A DNA stretch of 64,000 nucleotides, taken from positions 62,001-126,000 of the forward strand of contig NZ_BDBB01000006.1 of NCBI RefSeq assembly GCF_001612765.1, read 5' to 3'. A program made the translations under genes and the position numbers. The notes beneath the pieces were generated by a model. The model made no database searches. It was not told the DNA's origin and saw only the letters and a list, made by a program, of their open reading frames with translations. Numbering within the stretch: position 1 is the stretch's first letter; every line of letters begins with the position of its first letter. Below are positions 8,831 through 17,319 of this stretch, in pieces. This stretch comes from Nocardia arthritidis NBRC 100137. GTDB lineage: Bacteria > Actinomycetota > Actinomycetes > Mycobacteriales > Mycobacteriaceae.

Positions 8831-9742
8831 TCAGGCCCCGTACACCGGCTCCGGCGGAGTCGCCTTGGCGATCAGATCGGCCACGACGGGGCCGAGCTCG
8901 GCCGGATCCCAGCGCGCGCCGCGGTCCACGGCCACCCCGTGCCGCCAGCCGTCGGCCAGCGCCACCTTGCCGCCCTCGACCTCGAACACCCGTCCCGTCA
9001 CCGCCGCCGACTGGGTACTGCCCAGCCACACGACGAGCGGAGACACGTTCTCCGGCGCCATCGCGTCGAAGCCGTCTTCCGGCCTGGCCATCATGTCCGC
9101 GAACACCGTCTCGGTCATCCTGGTGCGCGCGGACGGAGCGATCGCGTTCACCGTCACGCCATAGCGCGCGAATTCGGCCGCCGCGGTCAGCGTCAGGCCC
9201 GCGATGCCCGCCTTGGCGGCGCCGTAGTTGCTCTGCCCCACGCTGCCTTGCAGACCCGCTCCGGAGCTGGTGTTGATGATCCGGCCGTCGACCGGACGGC
9301 CCGCCTTGGCCTCCGCGCGCCAGTACTCGATCGCGTGCCGCATGGTGGCGAAATGCCCCTTCAAGTGCACGCGGACCACCGCGTCCCACTCGTCCTCGCT
9401 GAGGTTGACCAACATCCGGTCGCGCACGAAACCGGCGTTGTTGACCAGCACGTCCAGCTTGCCGAAGGTGTCGACGGCCTGGCGGACGAGATTGCGGGCG
9501 CCTTCCCAGTCTGCGACGTCGTCTCCGTTGGCCACAGCCTGGCCGCCGAGCGCCTCGATCTCCGCGACCACCTGAGCGGCGGGCGTTTCCGCGGTGGCCG
9601 CGCCGTCCAGCGTCGAACCGATGTCGTTGACCACCACGCGGGCGCCCGCCGCGGCGAAGGCGAGAGCGTGCGCCCGGCCGATGCCCCGGCCGGCGCCGGT
9701 GACGATGACGACGCGCCCGGCGCAGATCTGCTCGGTGTCCAT
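8831..9742 (-). CDS. Short-chain dehydrogenase, Rv3548c-like (HIP pathway)
   Basis: The 303-residue SDR has the NAD(P)-binding TGAGRGIG, NNAG and the catalytic Tyr/Lys in SNYGAAKAG. Its length and sequence match the larger SDR Rv3548c of the KstR2 regulon. The pairing with the Rv3549c-type gene upstream is the same as in M. tuberculosis. The likely role is oxidoreduction of a hydroxyacyl-CoA or ring hydroxyl of HIP-derived intermediates, with the substrate not known. The ATG at 9742 follows GGAAAGGGACACAGT, whose Shine-Dalgarno comes from the intergenic repeat element at 9743-9870. The reading frame stays open further upstream, but that part is repeat DNA. Confidence 0.85.
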   Translation of the reverse strand: MDTEQICAGRVVIVTGAGRGIGRAHALAFAAAGARVVVNDIGSTLDGAATAETPAAQVVAEIEALGGQAVANGDDVADWEGARNLVRQAVDTFGKLDVLVNNAGFVRDRMLVNLSEDEWDAVVRVHLKGHFATMRHAIEYWRAEAKAGRPVDGRIINTSSGAGLQGSVGQSNYGAAKAGIAGLTLTAAAEFARYGVTVNAIAPSARTRMTETVFADMMARPEDGFDAMAPENVSPLVVWLGSTQSAAVTGRVFEVEGGKVALADGWRHGVAVDRGARWDPAELGPVVADLIAKATPPEPVYGA

Positions 9743-9870
9743 ACTGTGTCCCTTTCCGATGTGAGCGGGGCCCTTGGGGGTCACGCTCCGCTGCCGCCTC
9801 CGGGCCTGACGTTCATGCCCGGTGTCCCTTTCCGATATGAGCGGGGCCTTGCCATGGTCGCCCGCCCGCA
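9743..9870 (-). repeat. Dispersed intergenic repeat, two tandem units (copy A)
   Basis: Read on the minus strand, two units of roughly 55-70 bp end in near-identical CCCCGCTCAnATCGGAAAGG followed by GACAC. The upstream part (GTCAGGCCCGGAGGCGGC and on) closely matches the plus-strand element at 35807-35934. The unit next to the gene supplies the Shine-Dalgarno of the 9742 SDR. Confidence 0.75.
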
Positions 9871-9889
9871 CTGCTCCCCTCCGGTGTGT

Positions 9890-10672
9890 TCAGGACTGCT
9901 GGTCGGCGGTGGAGGCGGCGAGGAAGGCGGGCCGCTCACCCCCGCCGTGCACCAGCAGAGTCGCGCCGCTGACGTAGGCGGCCAGCGGCGAGGCCAGGAA
10001 CACCGCGCAGCGGCCGACATCGTCGGGGCGGGCCATACGGCCCAGTGGGATGGTCCGGCCCACCGCGTCGACGCCGTCCTGATCGCCGTAGTGCAGTTGA
10101 CTCAGTTCGGTGTCCACCGGGCCCACCACCAGCGAGTTCACCCGCACCTTCGGTGCCCACTCGACGGCGAGTGAGCCGGTGAGACTGTCCATGCCCGCCT
10201 TGGCCGCGCCGTAGGCCGCGGTGCCCGGCGACGGACGGTGCCCGCTGACGCTCGACACGTTCACGATCGAGCCGCCCTCATCCTGGCGCTGCATCACCGC
10301 GTTGGCGGCCTGCGCCATCAGCAGCGGAGCGAGCAGGTTCAGCTCGACGATCTTGGTGTGGAAGTTCTTGCTCGCGTCGGCGGCGAGCGCGAAGGGAGCG
10401 CCACCGGCGTTGTTGACCAGATGGTCGAGGCGGCCGTGGCGCTCGACGATCCCCTCGATCAGCGCGCGCACCGCGTCCGCGTCCCGCACATCGCAAGGCA
10501 GGTACTCGATCGCGCGCCCGTCGACTTCGACGGGCGTGTCCGCCGGTCGCCGCGCGCACGCCACGACGGTCGCGCCCGCGGTCAGGAACGCCTTGCTCAC
10601 GCCCGCGCCGACGCCGCGCACGCCGCCCGTCACCAGAACGACGCGCTCGGCCAGATCGATTTCGAGTGCCAC
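9890..10672 (-). CDS. Short-chain dehydrogenase, Rv3549c-like (HIP pathway)
   Basis: This 260-residue classical SDR has TGGVRGVG for the nucleotide, NNAGG, and the catalytic Tyr/Lys in AAYGAAKAGM. It resembles Rv3549c and, as in M. tuberculosis, is divergent from echA20 and lies upstream of the Rv3548c-type SDR. The start is the GTG at 10672, 11 bp from a KstR2-type palindrome, so the gene should belong to the KstR2 regulon. Its substrate in HIP degradation is not established. Confidence 0.85.
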   Translation of the reverse strand: MALEIDLAERVVLVTGGVRGVGAGVSKAFLTAGATVVACARRPADTPVEVDGRAIEYLPCDVRDADAVRALIEGIVERHGRLDHLVNNAGGAPFALAADASKNFHTKIVELNLLAPLLMAQAANAVMQRQDEGGSIVNVSSVSGHRPSPGTAAYGAAKAGMDSLTGSLAVEWAPKVRVNSLVVGPVDTELSQLHYGDQDGVDAVGRTIPLGRMARPDDVGRCAVFLASPLAAYVSGATLLVHGGGERPAFLAASTADQQS

Positions 10673-10683
10673 CGTGCTAACCT

Positions 10684-10701
10684 ACCAAGCAACTGCTTGC
10701 T
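10684..10701. promoter_or_regulatory. KstR2-type operator between the SDR gene and echA20
   Basis: ACCAAGCAACTGCTTGCT is an 18-bp imperfect palindrome. The 14 bp at 10688-10701 fit the published KstR2 consensus AnCAAGnnCTTGnT with one mismatch. It closely matches the sites at 28097 and 31126, and can serve both divergent transcripts. Confidence 0.85.
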
Positions 10702-10734
10702 TTGCCAATGCGTTCACACACGATGGGAAGTGCC

Positions 10735-11499
10735 ATGGGGATCAACCGCCACTCCGAATCGACCGGCATCAGCGTGGTCACGGTGGACTATCCGCCGGTC
10801 AACGCCATCCCTACCGACGGCTGGTTCGCCATCGCCGACGAAGTGCGCGCGGCGGGCCGAGATCCGGACACCAAAGTGGTGGTGCTGCGCGCGGAGAACC
10901 GTGGGTTCAACGCGGGCGTGGATATCAAGGAGATCCAGAGCAAGCCGGGCCACCAGGCGCTGATCGACGCGAACCACGGCTGCTTCGAGGCGTTCGCCGC
11001 GGTGTACGAGTGCCAGGTGCCGGTGATCGCGGTGGTCCAGGGCTTCTGCCTCGGCGGCGGCATCGGACTGGTGGGCAACGCGGATGTGGTGATCGCCTCC
11101 GACGACGCCACCTTCGGGCTTCCCGAGGTCGACCGCGGCGCCCTCGGCGCGGCAACCCACCTCGCACGGCTGGTACCCCAGCACCTGATGCGGGCGCTGT
11201 TCTACACCGCGAGCACCATCACCGCACAGCAGTTGCACCACTACGGCTCGGTCTACCAGGTGGTGCCGCGCGCCGAACTCGACGCCGCCGCCTTGGAACT
11301 GGCCAAGAACATCGCGGCCAAGGACGGCCGGGTGATCCGGGCGGCCAAGCGGGCCCTCAACGGCATCGACGTGCAGGACGTGCACCGCAGTTACCGGTAC
11401 GAGCAGGGATTCACCTTCGAACTCAACCTCGCCGGCGTCGCCGACGAGATCCGCGCCCGGTTCGACGACGATCTCGCGGCGCGCAAGAGCGGGCAGTAG
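10735..11499 (+). CDS. echA20: EchA20, crotonase-fold ring hydrolase of the HIP pathway
   Basis: This 254-residue crotonase-family protein matches Rv3550/EchA20. It has VDYPPVNAIP at the N-terminus, FNAGVDIKE, the oxyanion-hole segment GFCLGGGIGLVGN and the GLPEVDRGALGAATH motif. EchA20 hydrolyses the ring D-derived ketone of the HIEC-CoA intermediate to give COCHEA-CoA, the IpdAB substrate (established for the M. tuberculosis enzyme). The ATG at 10735 follows GGGAAG; an upstream in-frame ATG at 10702 overlaps the operator and is less likely. It is the first gene of echA20-ipdA-ipdB-ipdC. Confidence 0.92.
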   Translation: MGINRHSESTGISVVTVDYPPVNAIPTDGWFAIADEVRAAGRDPDTKVVVLRAENRGFNAGVDIKEIQSKPGHQALIDANHGCFEAFAAVYECQVPVIAVVQGFCLGGGIGLVGNADVVIASDDATFGLPEVDRGALGAATHLARLVPQHLMRALFYTASTITAQQLHHYGSVYQVVPRAELDAAALELAKNIAAKDGRVIRAAKRALNGIDVQDVHRSYRYEQGFTFELNLAGVADEIRARFDDDLAARKSGQ

Positions 11500-11511
11500 A
11501 GAGGAATTTCC

Positions 11512-12387
11512 ATGCGAGACAAGCGGATGTCGCTCGACGAGGTCGTCGGCGAACTGCGCAGCGGGATGACCATCGGCATCGGCGGCTGGGGGTCACGGCG
11601 CAAGCCGATGGCGCTGGTGCGAGCCATCCTGCGTTCGGACATCACGGATCTGACCGTGGTCGGCTACGGCGGGCCCGACCTCGGGCTGCTGTGCTCGGCG
11701 GGGAAGGTGCGCAAGGCGTACTACGGCTTCGTGTCGCTGGATTCGCCGCCGTTCTACGATCCGTGGTTCGCCAAGGCGCGCACCTCCGGCGCGCTGGCCG
11801 CCCGCGAGATGGACGAGGGCATGCTCAAGTGCGGGCTGGAGGCGGCCGCGGCGCGACTGCCGTTCCTGCCGATCCGCGCCGGACTCGGCTCCGATGTGCC
11901 GAACTTCTGGGAGGGTGAGCTGAAGACGGTCGAATCGCCCTACCCCGTCGACGGCGCGCCCGAGACTCTGATCGCCATGCCCGCGCTGAATCTCGATGCC
12001 GCGCTGGTGCACCTGAACCTCGGCGACGCGCACGGCAACGCCGCCTACACCGGCGTCGACCCGTACTTCGACGATCTGTTCTGCCTGGCCGCGCAGCGCC
12101 GCTACGTCTCGGTCGAGCGCGTGGTGGAGACCGACGAACTGGTGAAAACCGTTCCGCTGCAAGCGCTGCTACTCAACCGCATGATGGTGGACGGCGTGGT
12201 CGAGGCGCCGGGCGGCGCGCACTTCACCCTGGCCGGAGACGACTACGGCCGGGACGAGAAGTTCCAGAAGCACTACGTCGAATCCGCGAAGACGCCGGAG
12301 GCGTGGCAGCGGTTCGTCGACAACTACCTGGCCGGCTCCGAGGAGCAGTACCAGGCCGCCGTCCGCCGATTCGCCGAGGAGGCGTGA
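11512..12387 (+). CDS. ipdA: IpdA, alpha subunit of COCHEA-CoA hydrolase
   Basis: The 291-residue protein is a class I CoA-transferase-fold alpha subunit matching Rv3551/IpdA. It includes the early GMTIGIGGWGSRRKPMAL loop and the HGNAAYTG segment. IpdAB is a hydrolase that opens the last steroid ring of COCHEA-CoA, although its fold is that of CoA transferases. The ATG follows AGAGAGGAA. Its stop overlaps the ipdB start by one base (TGATG), consistent with equimolar synthesis of the two subunits. Confidence 0.93.
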   Translation: MRDKRMSLDEVVGELRSGMTIGIGGWGSRRKPMALVRAILRSDITDLTVVGYGGPDLGLLCSAGKVRKAYYGFVSLDSPPFYDPWFAKARTSGALAAREMDEGMLKCGLEAAAARLPFLPIRAGLGSDVPNFWEGELKTVESPYPVDGAPETLIAMPALNLDAALVHLNLGDAHGNAAYTGVDPYFDDLFCLAAQRRYVSVERVVETDELVKTVPLQALLLNRMMVDGVVEAPGGAHFTLAGDDYGRDEKFQKHYVESAKTPEAWQRFVDNYLAGSEEQYQAAVRRFAEEA

Positions 12388-13145
12388 TGACCAGCACCGA
12401 AACCGTCACCCGCGCCGAGATCTGCGCCGTCGCCTGCGCCGAGATCTTCAGCGGCGCCGGGGAGATCATGGCCAGCCCGATGTCGCCGATGTCGATCATC
12501 GGCGCGCGCCTGGCCAAACTCACCACCGAACCGGATCTGCTGCTGTCCGACGGCGAGGCGCTGCTGTTCGCCGACACGCCACCGCTGGGCGGAAAAGCAC
12601 CGATCGAAGGCTGGATTCCGTTCCGCAGGGTGTTCGACGTGGTGGCCTCCGGGCGGCGGCACGTGGTGATGGGGGCCAACCAGATCGACCGGTTCGGCAA
12701 CCAGAACCTCTCGGCGTTCGGCTCGCTCCAGCAGCCGACCCGGCAGATGTTCGGCGTGCGCGGCGCGCCGGGCAACACGATCAATCACGCCACCAGCTAC
12801 TGGGTCGCGCGGCACACGAATCGCGTCTTCACAGACAGTGTCGACATCGTCTCCGGTGTGGGCTACGACAAGGTCGACGCCGCGAACCCGGCCTACCGCT
12901 TTCACCACCTGCACCGCGTGGTGACCAATCTGGGCGTCTTCGATTTCGAGGGCCCCGGCCACACCATGCGCGCCCGCAGCCTGCATCCCGGCGTCACCGC
13001 CGACGAAGTCGCCGAGAACACCTCGTTCGAGATCGCCGGTCTCGCCGAGGCGGGCGAGACCCGGCAGCCCACCGCCGAGGAGCTGCGGCTGATCCGGGAG
13101 GTGCTCGACCCCAAGAAGATTCGCGAAACCGAGGTCCCGTCATGA
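12387..13145 (+). CDS. ipdB: IpdB, beta subunit of COCHEA-CoA hydrolase
   Basis: This 252-residue CoA-transferase-fold beta subunit matches Rv3552/IpdB and is coded directly after ipdA. Visible family features are LLLSDGEALLF, EGWIPFRRVFD, MGANQIDRFGNQN and GAPGNTINH. It forms the heteromeric ring-opening hydrolase with IpdA. The gene overlaps ipdA by 1 bp and ipdC by 4 bp (ATGA). Confidence 0.93.
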   Translation: MTSTETVTRAEICAVACAEIFSGAGEIMASPMSPMSIIGARLAKLTTEPDLLLSDGEALLFADTPPLGGKAPIEGWIPFRRVFDVVASGRRHVVMGANQIDRFGNQNLSAFGSLQQPTRQMFGVRGAPGNTINHATSYWVARHTNRVFTDSVDIVSGVGYDKVDAANPAYRFHHLHRVVTNLGVFDFEGPGHTMRARSLHPGVTADEVAENTSFEIAGLAEAGETRQPTAEELRLIREVLDPKKIRETEVPS

Positions 13146-14236
13146 GCCCGCGCCTGCGTACCGCGCTGACCGATCTGGTCGGCATCGAACATCCGATCGT
13201 GCAGACCGGCATGGGCTGGGTCGCGGGCCCGAGCCTGGTGTCGGCTACCGCCGAAGCGGGCGGGCTCGGCATCCTCGCCTCCGCCACCATGACTTTCGCC
13301 GAGCTCGAAGCGGCCATCGCGAAGACCAAGTCGCACACCGCGAAGCCGTTCGGTGTGAACATCCGCGCCGACGCGGCGGACGCGCCCGAGCGGATCGATC
13401 TGCTGATCCGGGAGAAGGTGGCCGTCGCGTCGTTCGCGCTCGCGCCCAAACAGGACCTGATCGCGAAGTTGAAAGACGCGGGCGTGGTGGTCATCCCGTC
13501 CATCGGCGCGGCCAAGCACGCGGTCAAAGTGGCGTCCTGGGGCGCGGACGCGGTGATCGTGCAGGGCGGAGAGGGCGGCGGACACACCGGCCCGGTCGCC
13601 ACCACCCTGCTGCTGCCCTCCGTGCTGGACGCGGTGGACATCCCCGTGGTCGCGGCGGGCGGATTCTTCGACGGGCGCGGACTGGCCGCCGCGCTGGCCT
13701 ACGGCGCGGCGGGTGTCGCGATGGGCACCCGGTTCCTGCTCACCCAGGAGAGCACCGTTCCCGACGCGGTCAAGCAGGAGTACCTGCGGCGACAGCTCCA
13801 GGACACGGTGGTGTCACTCAAGGTCGACGGCATGCCGCACCGCGTACTGAACACCGAATTGGTGCAGCGGCTGGAACATTCGGGCCGCTGGCGCGGGCTC
13901 ACCGCCGCGGTGGGCAACGCGGCCCGGTTCAAGAGCATGACCGGCATGAAGTGGTCGACCATGATCCGCGACGGCCTGGCCATGCGAAAGACCAAAGACC
14001 TCAGCTGGTCCCAGGTCGTGATGGCCGCGAACACGCCGATGCTGCTGCGCGCCGGATTGGTCGAGGGCAACACCCAGGCGGGCGTGCTCGCCGCGGGTCA
14101 GGTCACAGGGATCATCGACGACCTGCCGACGTGCAAGGAGTTGATCGACAGGATCGTCACCGACGCGGTGGGGCGGATCGAGACGATCGCGGCGCTCGCC
14201 GGAACGAAACAAGCGGCGGCGGCGGGGGCCGACTGA
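13142..14236 (+). CDS. ipdC: IpdC, FMN-dependent oxidoreductase of the nitronate monooxygenase family
   Basis: The 364-residue TIM-barrel flavoprotein matches Rv3553/IpdC. It has QTGMGWVAGPSL at the N-terminus, the FMN-phosphate segment GGEGGGHTG and AAGGFFDGRG. IpdC acts on 5-OH-HIC-CoA before ring opening (known from M. tuberculosis and Rhodococcus work). It overlaps ipdB by 4 bp and is the last gene of this operon. The M. tuberculosis neighbour fdxB is not present downstream. Confidence 0.9.
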   Translation: MSPRLRTALTDLVGIEHPIVQTGMGWVAGPSLVSATAEAGGLGILASATMTFAELEAAIAKTKSHTAKPFGVNIRADAADAPERIDLLIREKVAVASFALAPKQDLIAKLKDAGVVVIPSIGAAKHAVKVASWGADAVIVQGGEGGGHTGPVATTLLLPSVLDAVDIPVVAAGGFFDGRGLAAALAYGAAGVAMGTRFLLTQESTVPDAVKQEYLRRQLQDTVVSLKVDGMPHRVLNTELVQRLEHSGRWRGLTAAVGNAARFKSMTGMKWSTMIRDGLAMRKTKDLSWSQVVMAANTPMLLRAGLVEGNTQAGVLAAGQVTGIIDDLPTCKELIDRIVTDAVGRIETIAALAGTKQAAAAGAD

Positions 14237-14522
14237 GGGCCAGTAGTGCTGGAACAGGCGACGGCCCGCAATCTTGCCCCTAGCCCGAGTAGGCCGATTC
14301 GGCACGATGACCGTGGAAAAGGGCTTCGATGGAAGCCCGCCAGTGACGGCGTGTTTGCGGCCGAGCCTGGCCGGTCGGGCCTCGTCGGCTTACGCTGGAC
14401 TGATAACGACATACCGGGTTCGCCTGGTATCCGCCGCCGTCGCGCGCCGGGCTCGTCCGCACGGACAGGGACAGGCGAATCGCAGGACTCGACTCCCATC
14501 CTCGACCCGAGCGGAGGCCGCG

Positions 14523-14987
14523 ATGCCCGCCACGACTGAGATCTCGGTGCGTAGTACCGCTTTCAACCATGGCGATCCGATCCCGGCGGTCTACACCTGT
14601 GAGGGCAGAAACGAGTCGCCCCCACTGGCCTGGACAGTTCCCCCGCAGGCCGCCGGTCTCGCCCTCATCGTGGACGATCCCGACGCCCCCAGCGGCCTGT
14701 TCACCCACTGGGTGGTCAGCAATATCCCACCGGCCACCACGTCCACAGCGGAGGGGCAGACTCCCGCAGGCGGGATGGTCAGCCTGAACAGCGCCAACCG
14801 AGCCGAATACTTCGGCCCGTGCCCACCCGCGGGAACCGGCACCCACCACTACCGCTTCATCGTGTACGCCCTCTCCCACCCCGTGCGGGTCGACTCCCAG
14901 ACGTCACCGGCCGATGCCAGATCCGCCATCGTCGACGCCAGCATGGGAGACGGCCGACTCATCGGTACCTACGCCGTCGACGGGTAG
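14523..14987 (+). CDS. YbhB/YbcL (PEBP-like) protein
   Basis: The 154-residue protein has the signature of the phosphatidylethanolamine-binding/Raf-kinase-inhibitor-like family: ISVRSTAFNHGDPIPAVYTC, ESPPLAWT, LIVDDPDAP with THWVV, YFGPCPPAGTGTHHYRF and a C-terminal GRLIGTY. Bacterial members are small cytosolic proteins of unclear ligand. The ATG at 14523 follows GCGGAGG. The 285 bp between ipdC and this gene show no other convincing gene. It marks the start of an accessory stretch that separates the two KstR2-controlled blocks. Confidence 0.88.
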   Translation: MPATTEISVRSTAFNHGDPIPAVYTCEGRNESPPLAWTVPPQAAGLALIVDDPDAPSGLFTHWVVSNIPPATTSTAEGQTPAGGMVSLNSANRAEYFGPCPPAGTGTHHYRFIVYALSHPVRVDSQTSPADARSAIVDASMGDGRLIGTYAVDG

Positions 14988-15234
14988 CAGCCCGAATCCC
15001 GGTTCCACCCCCATCGGCGTCGACAACACCTGACACGGAGCGCTTTCGAAGCAGGTCGTGCCAGGCGCTGCTCCGGAGCTCGGATTCGGCCGCTTTCCGG
15101 CCACTATCGCCGTAGGTCAGATCGGACGCGGTGGCCAGATCGACATCAGCAGGGGCAGCCAGCTGCCCGTGGGCGGCAACCAGTGGAGCATGCGCAACTC
15201 TCCAGTCGGTCGAACGTCGTGATGAATCCGTCCG

Positions 15235-15420
15235 CTACTGCGCCGGGCAGGGCGGCTGGTCGGGGCCCTGCGGTTGCCCCGGCGGGGGGCAACGCGGATC
15301 CTGCGGTCGGGCGGGAGCGGGCGGCCGCTGCTCCGGGGCCGGATCTGCGCTCGCCATACCCGCGCCGATGCCTACCAGGCCGACCACAACGCCGACGGCG
15401 ACAACGGTCTTGGCCAGCAT
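15235..15420 (-). CDS. Small secreted proline-rich protein
   Basis: The 61-residue ORF has a clear signal peptide (MLAKTVVAVGVVVGLVGIGA, cleavage likely after MASA) and a short mature part rich in Pro and Gln with two Cys. Small exported proteins of this kind are frequent in Nocardia. The Shine-Dalgarno is weak and no partner gene is adjacent. The signal-peptide logic is good, but expression is uncertain. Confidence 0.5.
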   Translation of the reverse strand: MLAKTVVAVGVVVGLVGIGAGMASADPAPEQRPPAPARPQDPRCPPPGQPQGPDQPPCPAQ

Positions 15421-15661
15421 CGACTTGATGCTCGATTCGTATCCTCTCTTCGGTGGATGCCGGTCCGACGCGCGGCTTCCGGACCGGCGAGAGAATCCTC
15501 GAAGAGAAACTTGTGTGCGCGCTGGGCCGCATCTGGTTGTGCGCTGTGAACCGGAGCATCAGATCCGGGTACTCAGCCACGAGTTGTTCACCGCCGTGCG
15601 GTGAGCGAACTCGTGCGTCACTTACGGTGGGGCGCCACGCCGTACGCGGGCCGGGTGGCGT

Positions 15662-15886
15662 TCACAGACCGAAGGTTTCGCGTGCGCGGTTTTTCCATTC
15701 CTCGATGAGTCGGCGTGCTTGCCGGTCGAATTCCTCCCGGTCGGCCGCGGGCCAGGTATCGGGGTCGGTGTCGAGGCCGCGTTCGGTGACGAACCGCATG
15801 AAGTGGGTGGAGGTCGCTTTGCCGCGGGCCTCGATGAACTCACGTTCTTCCGGGGTGGGAGTCACAGTTTCTTCATCGCGTGCCAT
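15662..15886 (-). CDS. Small charged hypothetical protein, coupled to the toxin-like gene
   Basis: The 74-residue helical, highly charged protein starts MARDEETVTPTPEEREF and ends LIEEWKNRARETFGL. It starts 25 bp inside the 3' end of the 15862-16842 gene in another frame, so it is translationally coupled to it. The position fits a partner or immunity-type gene, but the sequence resembles no immunity family I know. Function unknown. Confidence 0.6.
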   Translation of the reverse strand: MARDEETVTPTPEEREFIEARGKATSTHFMRFVTERGLDTDPDTWPAADREEFDRQARRLIEEWKNRARETFGL

Positions 15887-16842
15887 GATGATCCTTTCAT
15901 CAGTTCCTCGCCGAGTTTCAGGTTGTCACCGGTGAGCATGACCAGTTCCCGGGGTGAGGGGAATCCCACCGGCGGTCCGTCGAATCGTGTGCGCATGTCC
16001 TGAAGTAGCGCTGTGTCGGCGGGGCTCAGCGTGCCAATTTCCCCGTCGAGCAGAGAATCGATCCTGGATCTCATGCTGTTGACGGACTTCGCCAGTTTCC
16101 CGGGATCCGGATTCCAGTCGTAGCCGGCCTTGGCCCAGGCGACCGCGCCGTCGAGTGAGTCGTCTTGCCGAAGTCTCGTGGCGGTCAGCTCTATTCTGTC
16201 CACGCCCGATCGGCGGAAGTAGTCCTCTGTGGATGCGGCGAAGGCAGTGGAGAATCCTTTGCCGGTGAAGCCTTCGTTCAGTTCGGTGAGATCATGGGTG
16301 ACTACGAGCCTCCCGTCGTTGTCGCGCGTGAAGCTGTAGAGCAGCGATCCGGCGTCTTCTCCGCCGGGGCCGGAGATCTGCGCGGTGAACCCCACGTTGT
16401 CGGGGTGAATGCTTCCGTCCTCGTCTTCCCAAGACCGTTCGTACCAGGCGCCGAGATCCTCGAGGTGATAGGGGCCGTACCTGCGCTGTAATCCTCCCAG
16501 CTCCCGGGTCAGGTCGTAGTCGTCGAGATCGCCGCGCCGAGCGCCGTCGAAGAGGTCACCCAGGGGCCGCATATGCGACAGATCGGTGAGCGGTGTCCGC
16601 CCGGAGCGTGCGGCGACAGGAGCCGAACCGCCCGCGGCATCGCTTGGTTTTCGGGTGGCCGCGATCCGGTCGTATCCGTCCTGGTCGCTTCTCCGGATGA
16701 CGCGGTCGGTTTCTCTGACGCCTTCGGCCTTGCCGTGTATCCAGGCACTGTGGCCCTCGGCCTGGCGACGCAGCATTCCGCGCAAATCGTCACGGAGTCG
16801 CCTGAACAACTCCCTGACAGCATTGGCCCCCGGACCCCTCAC
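15862..16842 (-). CDS. Putative C-terminal toxin/effector-like protein, possibly truncated
   Basis: This 326-residue protein starts at a GTG preceded by GGTGGAG. The first 60 residues are basic and helical. The segment at about 195-250 (GFTGKGFSTAFA, YFRRSGVDRIELTA, AVAWAKAGYDW) resembles a domain often found at the C-terminus of actinobacterial WXG100/LXG-type polymorphic toxins. No WXG head, signal peptide or pre-toxin region is present, so the gene may be a decayed or orphan toxin tip. It overlaps the 28-codon ORF upstream by 4 bp (GTGA) and the small gene downstream. Activity cannot be assigned from sequence. Confidence 0.6.
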   Translation of the reverse strand: MRGPGANAVRELFRRLRDDLRGMLRRQAEGHSAWIHGKAEGVRETDRVIRRSDQDGYDRIAATRKPSDAAGGSAPVAARSGRTPLTDLSHMRPLGDLFDGARRGDLDDYDLTRELGGLQRRYGPYHLEDLGAWYERSWEDEDGSIHPDNVGFTAQISGPGGEDAGSLLYSFTRDNDGRLVVTHDLTELNEGFTGKGFSTAFAASTEDYFRRSGVDRIELTATRLRQDDSLDGAVAWAKAGYDWNPDPGKLAKSVNSMRSRIDSLLDGEIGTLSPADTALLQDMRTRFDGPPVGFPSPRELVMLTGDNLKLGEELMKGSSWHAMKKL

Positions 16843-16925
16843 CGGATCAGCGCTCCACCGCCACCGATCGGATCCAGGGCAGCACCATCGAGCCGAAGCA
16901 GTTCGAGCGCAACGATGTTCGCCAC
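16839..16925 (-). CDS. 28-codon ORF coupled to the toxin-like gene
   Basis: A GTG-started 28-residue ORF (VANIVALELLRLDGAAL and on) ends in a 4-bp GTGA overlap with the downstream toxin-like gene. Its codon use resembles real genes of this genome, but there is no good Shine-Dalgarno. It may be a leader peptide or the remnant of the missing N-terminal gene. Confidence 0.3.
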   Translation of the reverse strand: MANIVALELLRLDGAALDPIGGGGALIR

Positions 16926-16955
16926 ACCCGAACTGTACAGAAAAGGATGATCACT

Positions 16956-16986
16956 AATATTCGAACAGTCGAACGTTACGAATATT
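16956..16986. repeat. AT-rich inverted repeat with CGAA boxes
   Basis: AATATTCG (16956-16963) and CGAATATT (16979-16986) form an 8-bp inverted repeat with a 15-bp spacer, in a stretch with further TTCGAA/CGAA boxes. It lies upstream of the toxin-like gene and overlaps the end of the frameshifted reading frame. It is a candidate operator. Confidence 0.45.
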
Positions 16987-17285
16987 TTCGAATACGTTGG
17001 ACTTCGAATTCTGCGTCATCGAGCTCCCTGCGTTTCTCGAGCAAGCAGTCGAATCTGCCCAGGATGTAGGCAGGGTCGGTGTCGAGGGCGGGGTGGTACT
17101 TCGCGATCACCGTGACAACTCATGAAGGTCAGCGCTTCCCAGGTGCCGTCCGCGGCCGAAGTCCCTCGCACGATCGTCATTGTCATCGGCCGGAGAGAGC
17201 GGTAGTGGTCGAATCCGTCGCCGCACATCCGATCTGCGACTGCGAGCAGTGGATGAAACCATTCTCGGACACTGTCGCCGGCCGT
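16976..17285 (-). pseudogene. Frameshifted hypothetical gene
   Basis: Two coding-like segments lie on the minus strand in different frames. The upstream one contains VREWFHPLLAVADRMCGDG and MTIVRGTSAADGTWEALTF. The downstream one continues VTVIAKYHPALDTDPAYILG and ends ELDDAEFEVQRIRKYS before TAA at 16976. A +1 shift near 17115-17125 joins them into one protein of about 100 residues. Both parts have genome-like codon use and end directly upstream of the toxin-like locus. The family is unknown. It is either a recent pseudogene or a sequencing indel; the start is not clear. Confidence 0.55.
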
Positions 17286-17319
17286 TGAGACCGCATCCGT
17301 CCGGTGGGGGGCCACGCGA

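Noticed and set aside
8697..9389. Minus-strand extension of the repeat-protein frame into the neighbouring SDR gene
   Set aside because: A signal peptide with Shine-Dalgarno at 8696 sets the true start; the extension is an out-of-frame shadow of the SDR.
14274..14522. Upstream extension of the PEBP-like protein
   Set aside because: The added stretch is Arg/Ser-rich with no signal peptide, and GCGGAGG lies just before the ATG at 14523.
15058..15222. Plus-strand 54-codon GTG ORF (ending GNQWSMRNSPVGRTS)
   Set aside because: Codon use is passable but there is no ribosome-binding site, no partner gene and no recognisable family; not enough to call a gene.
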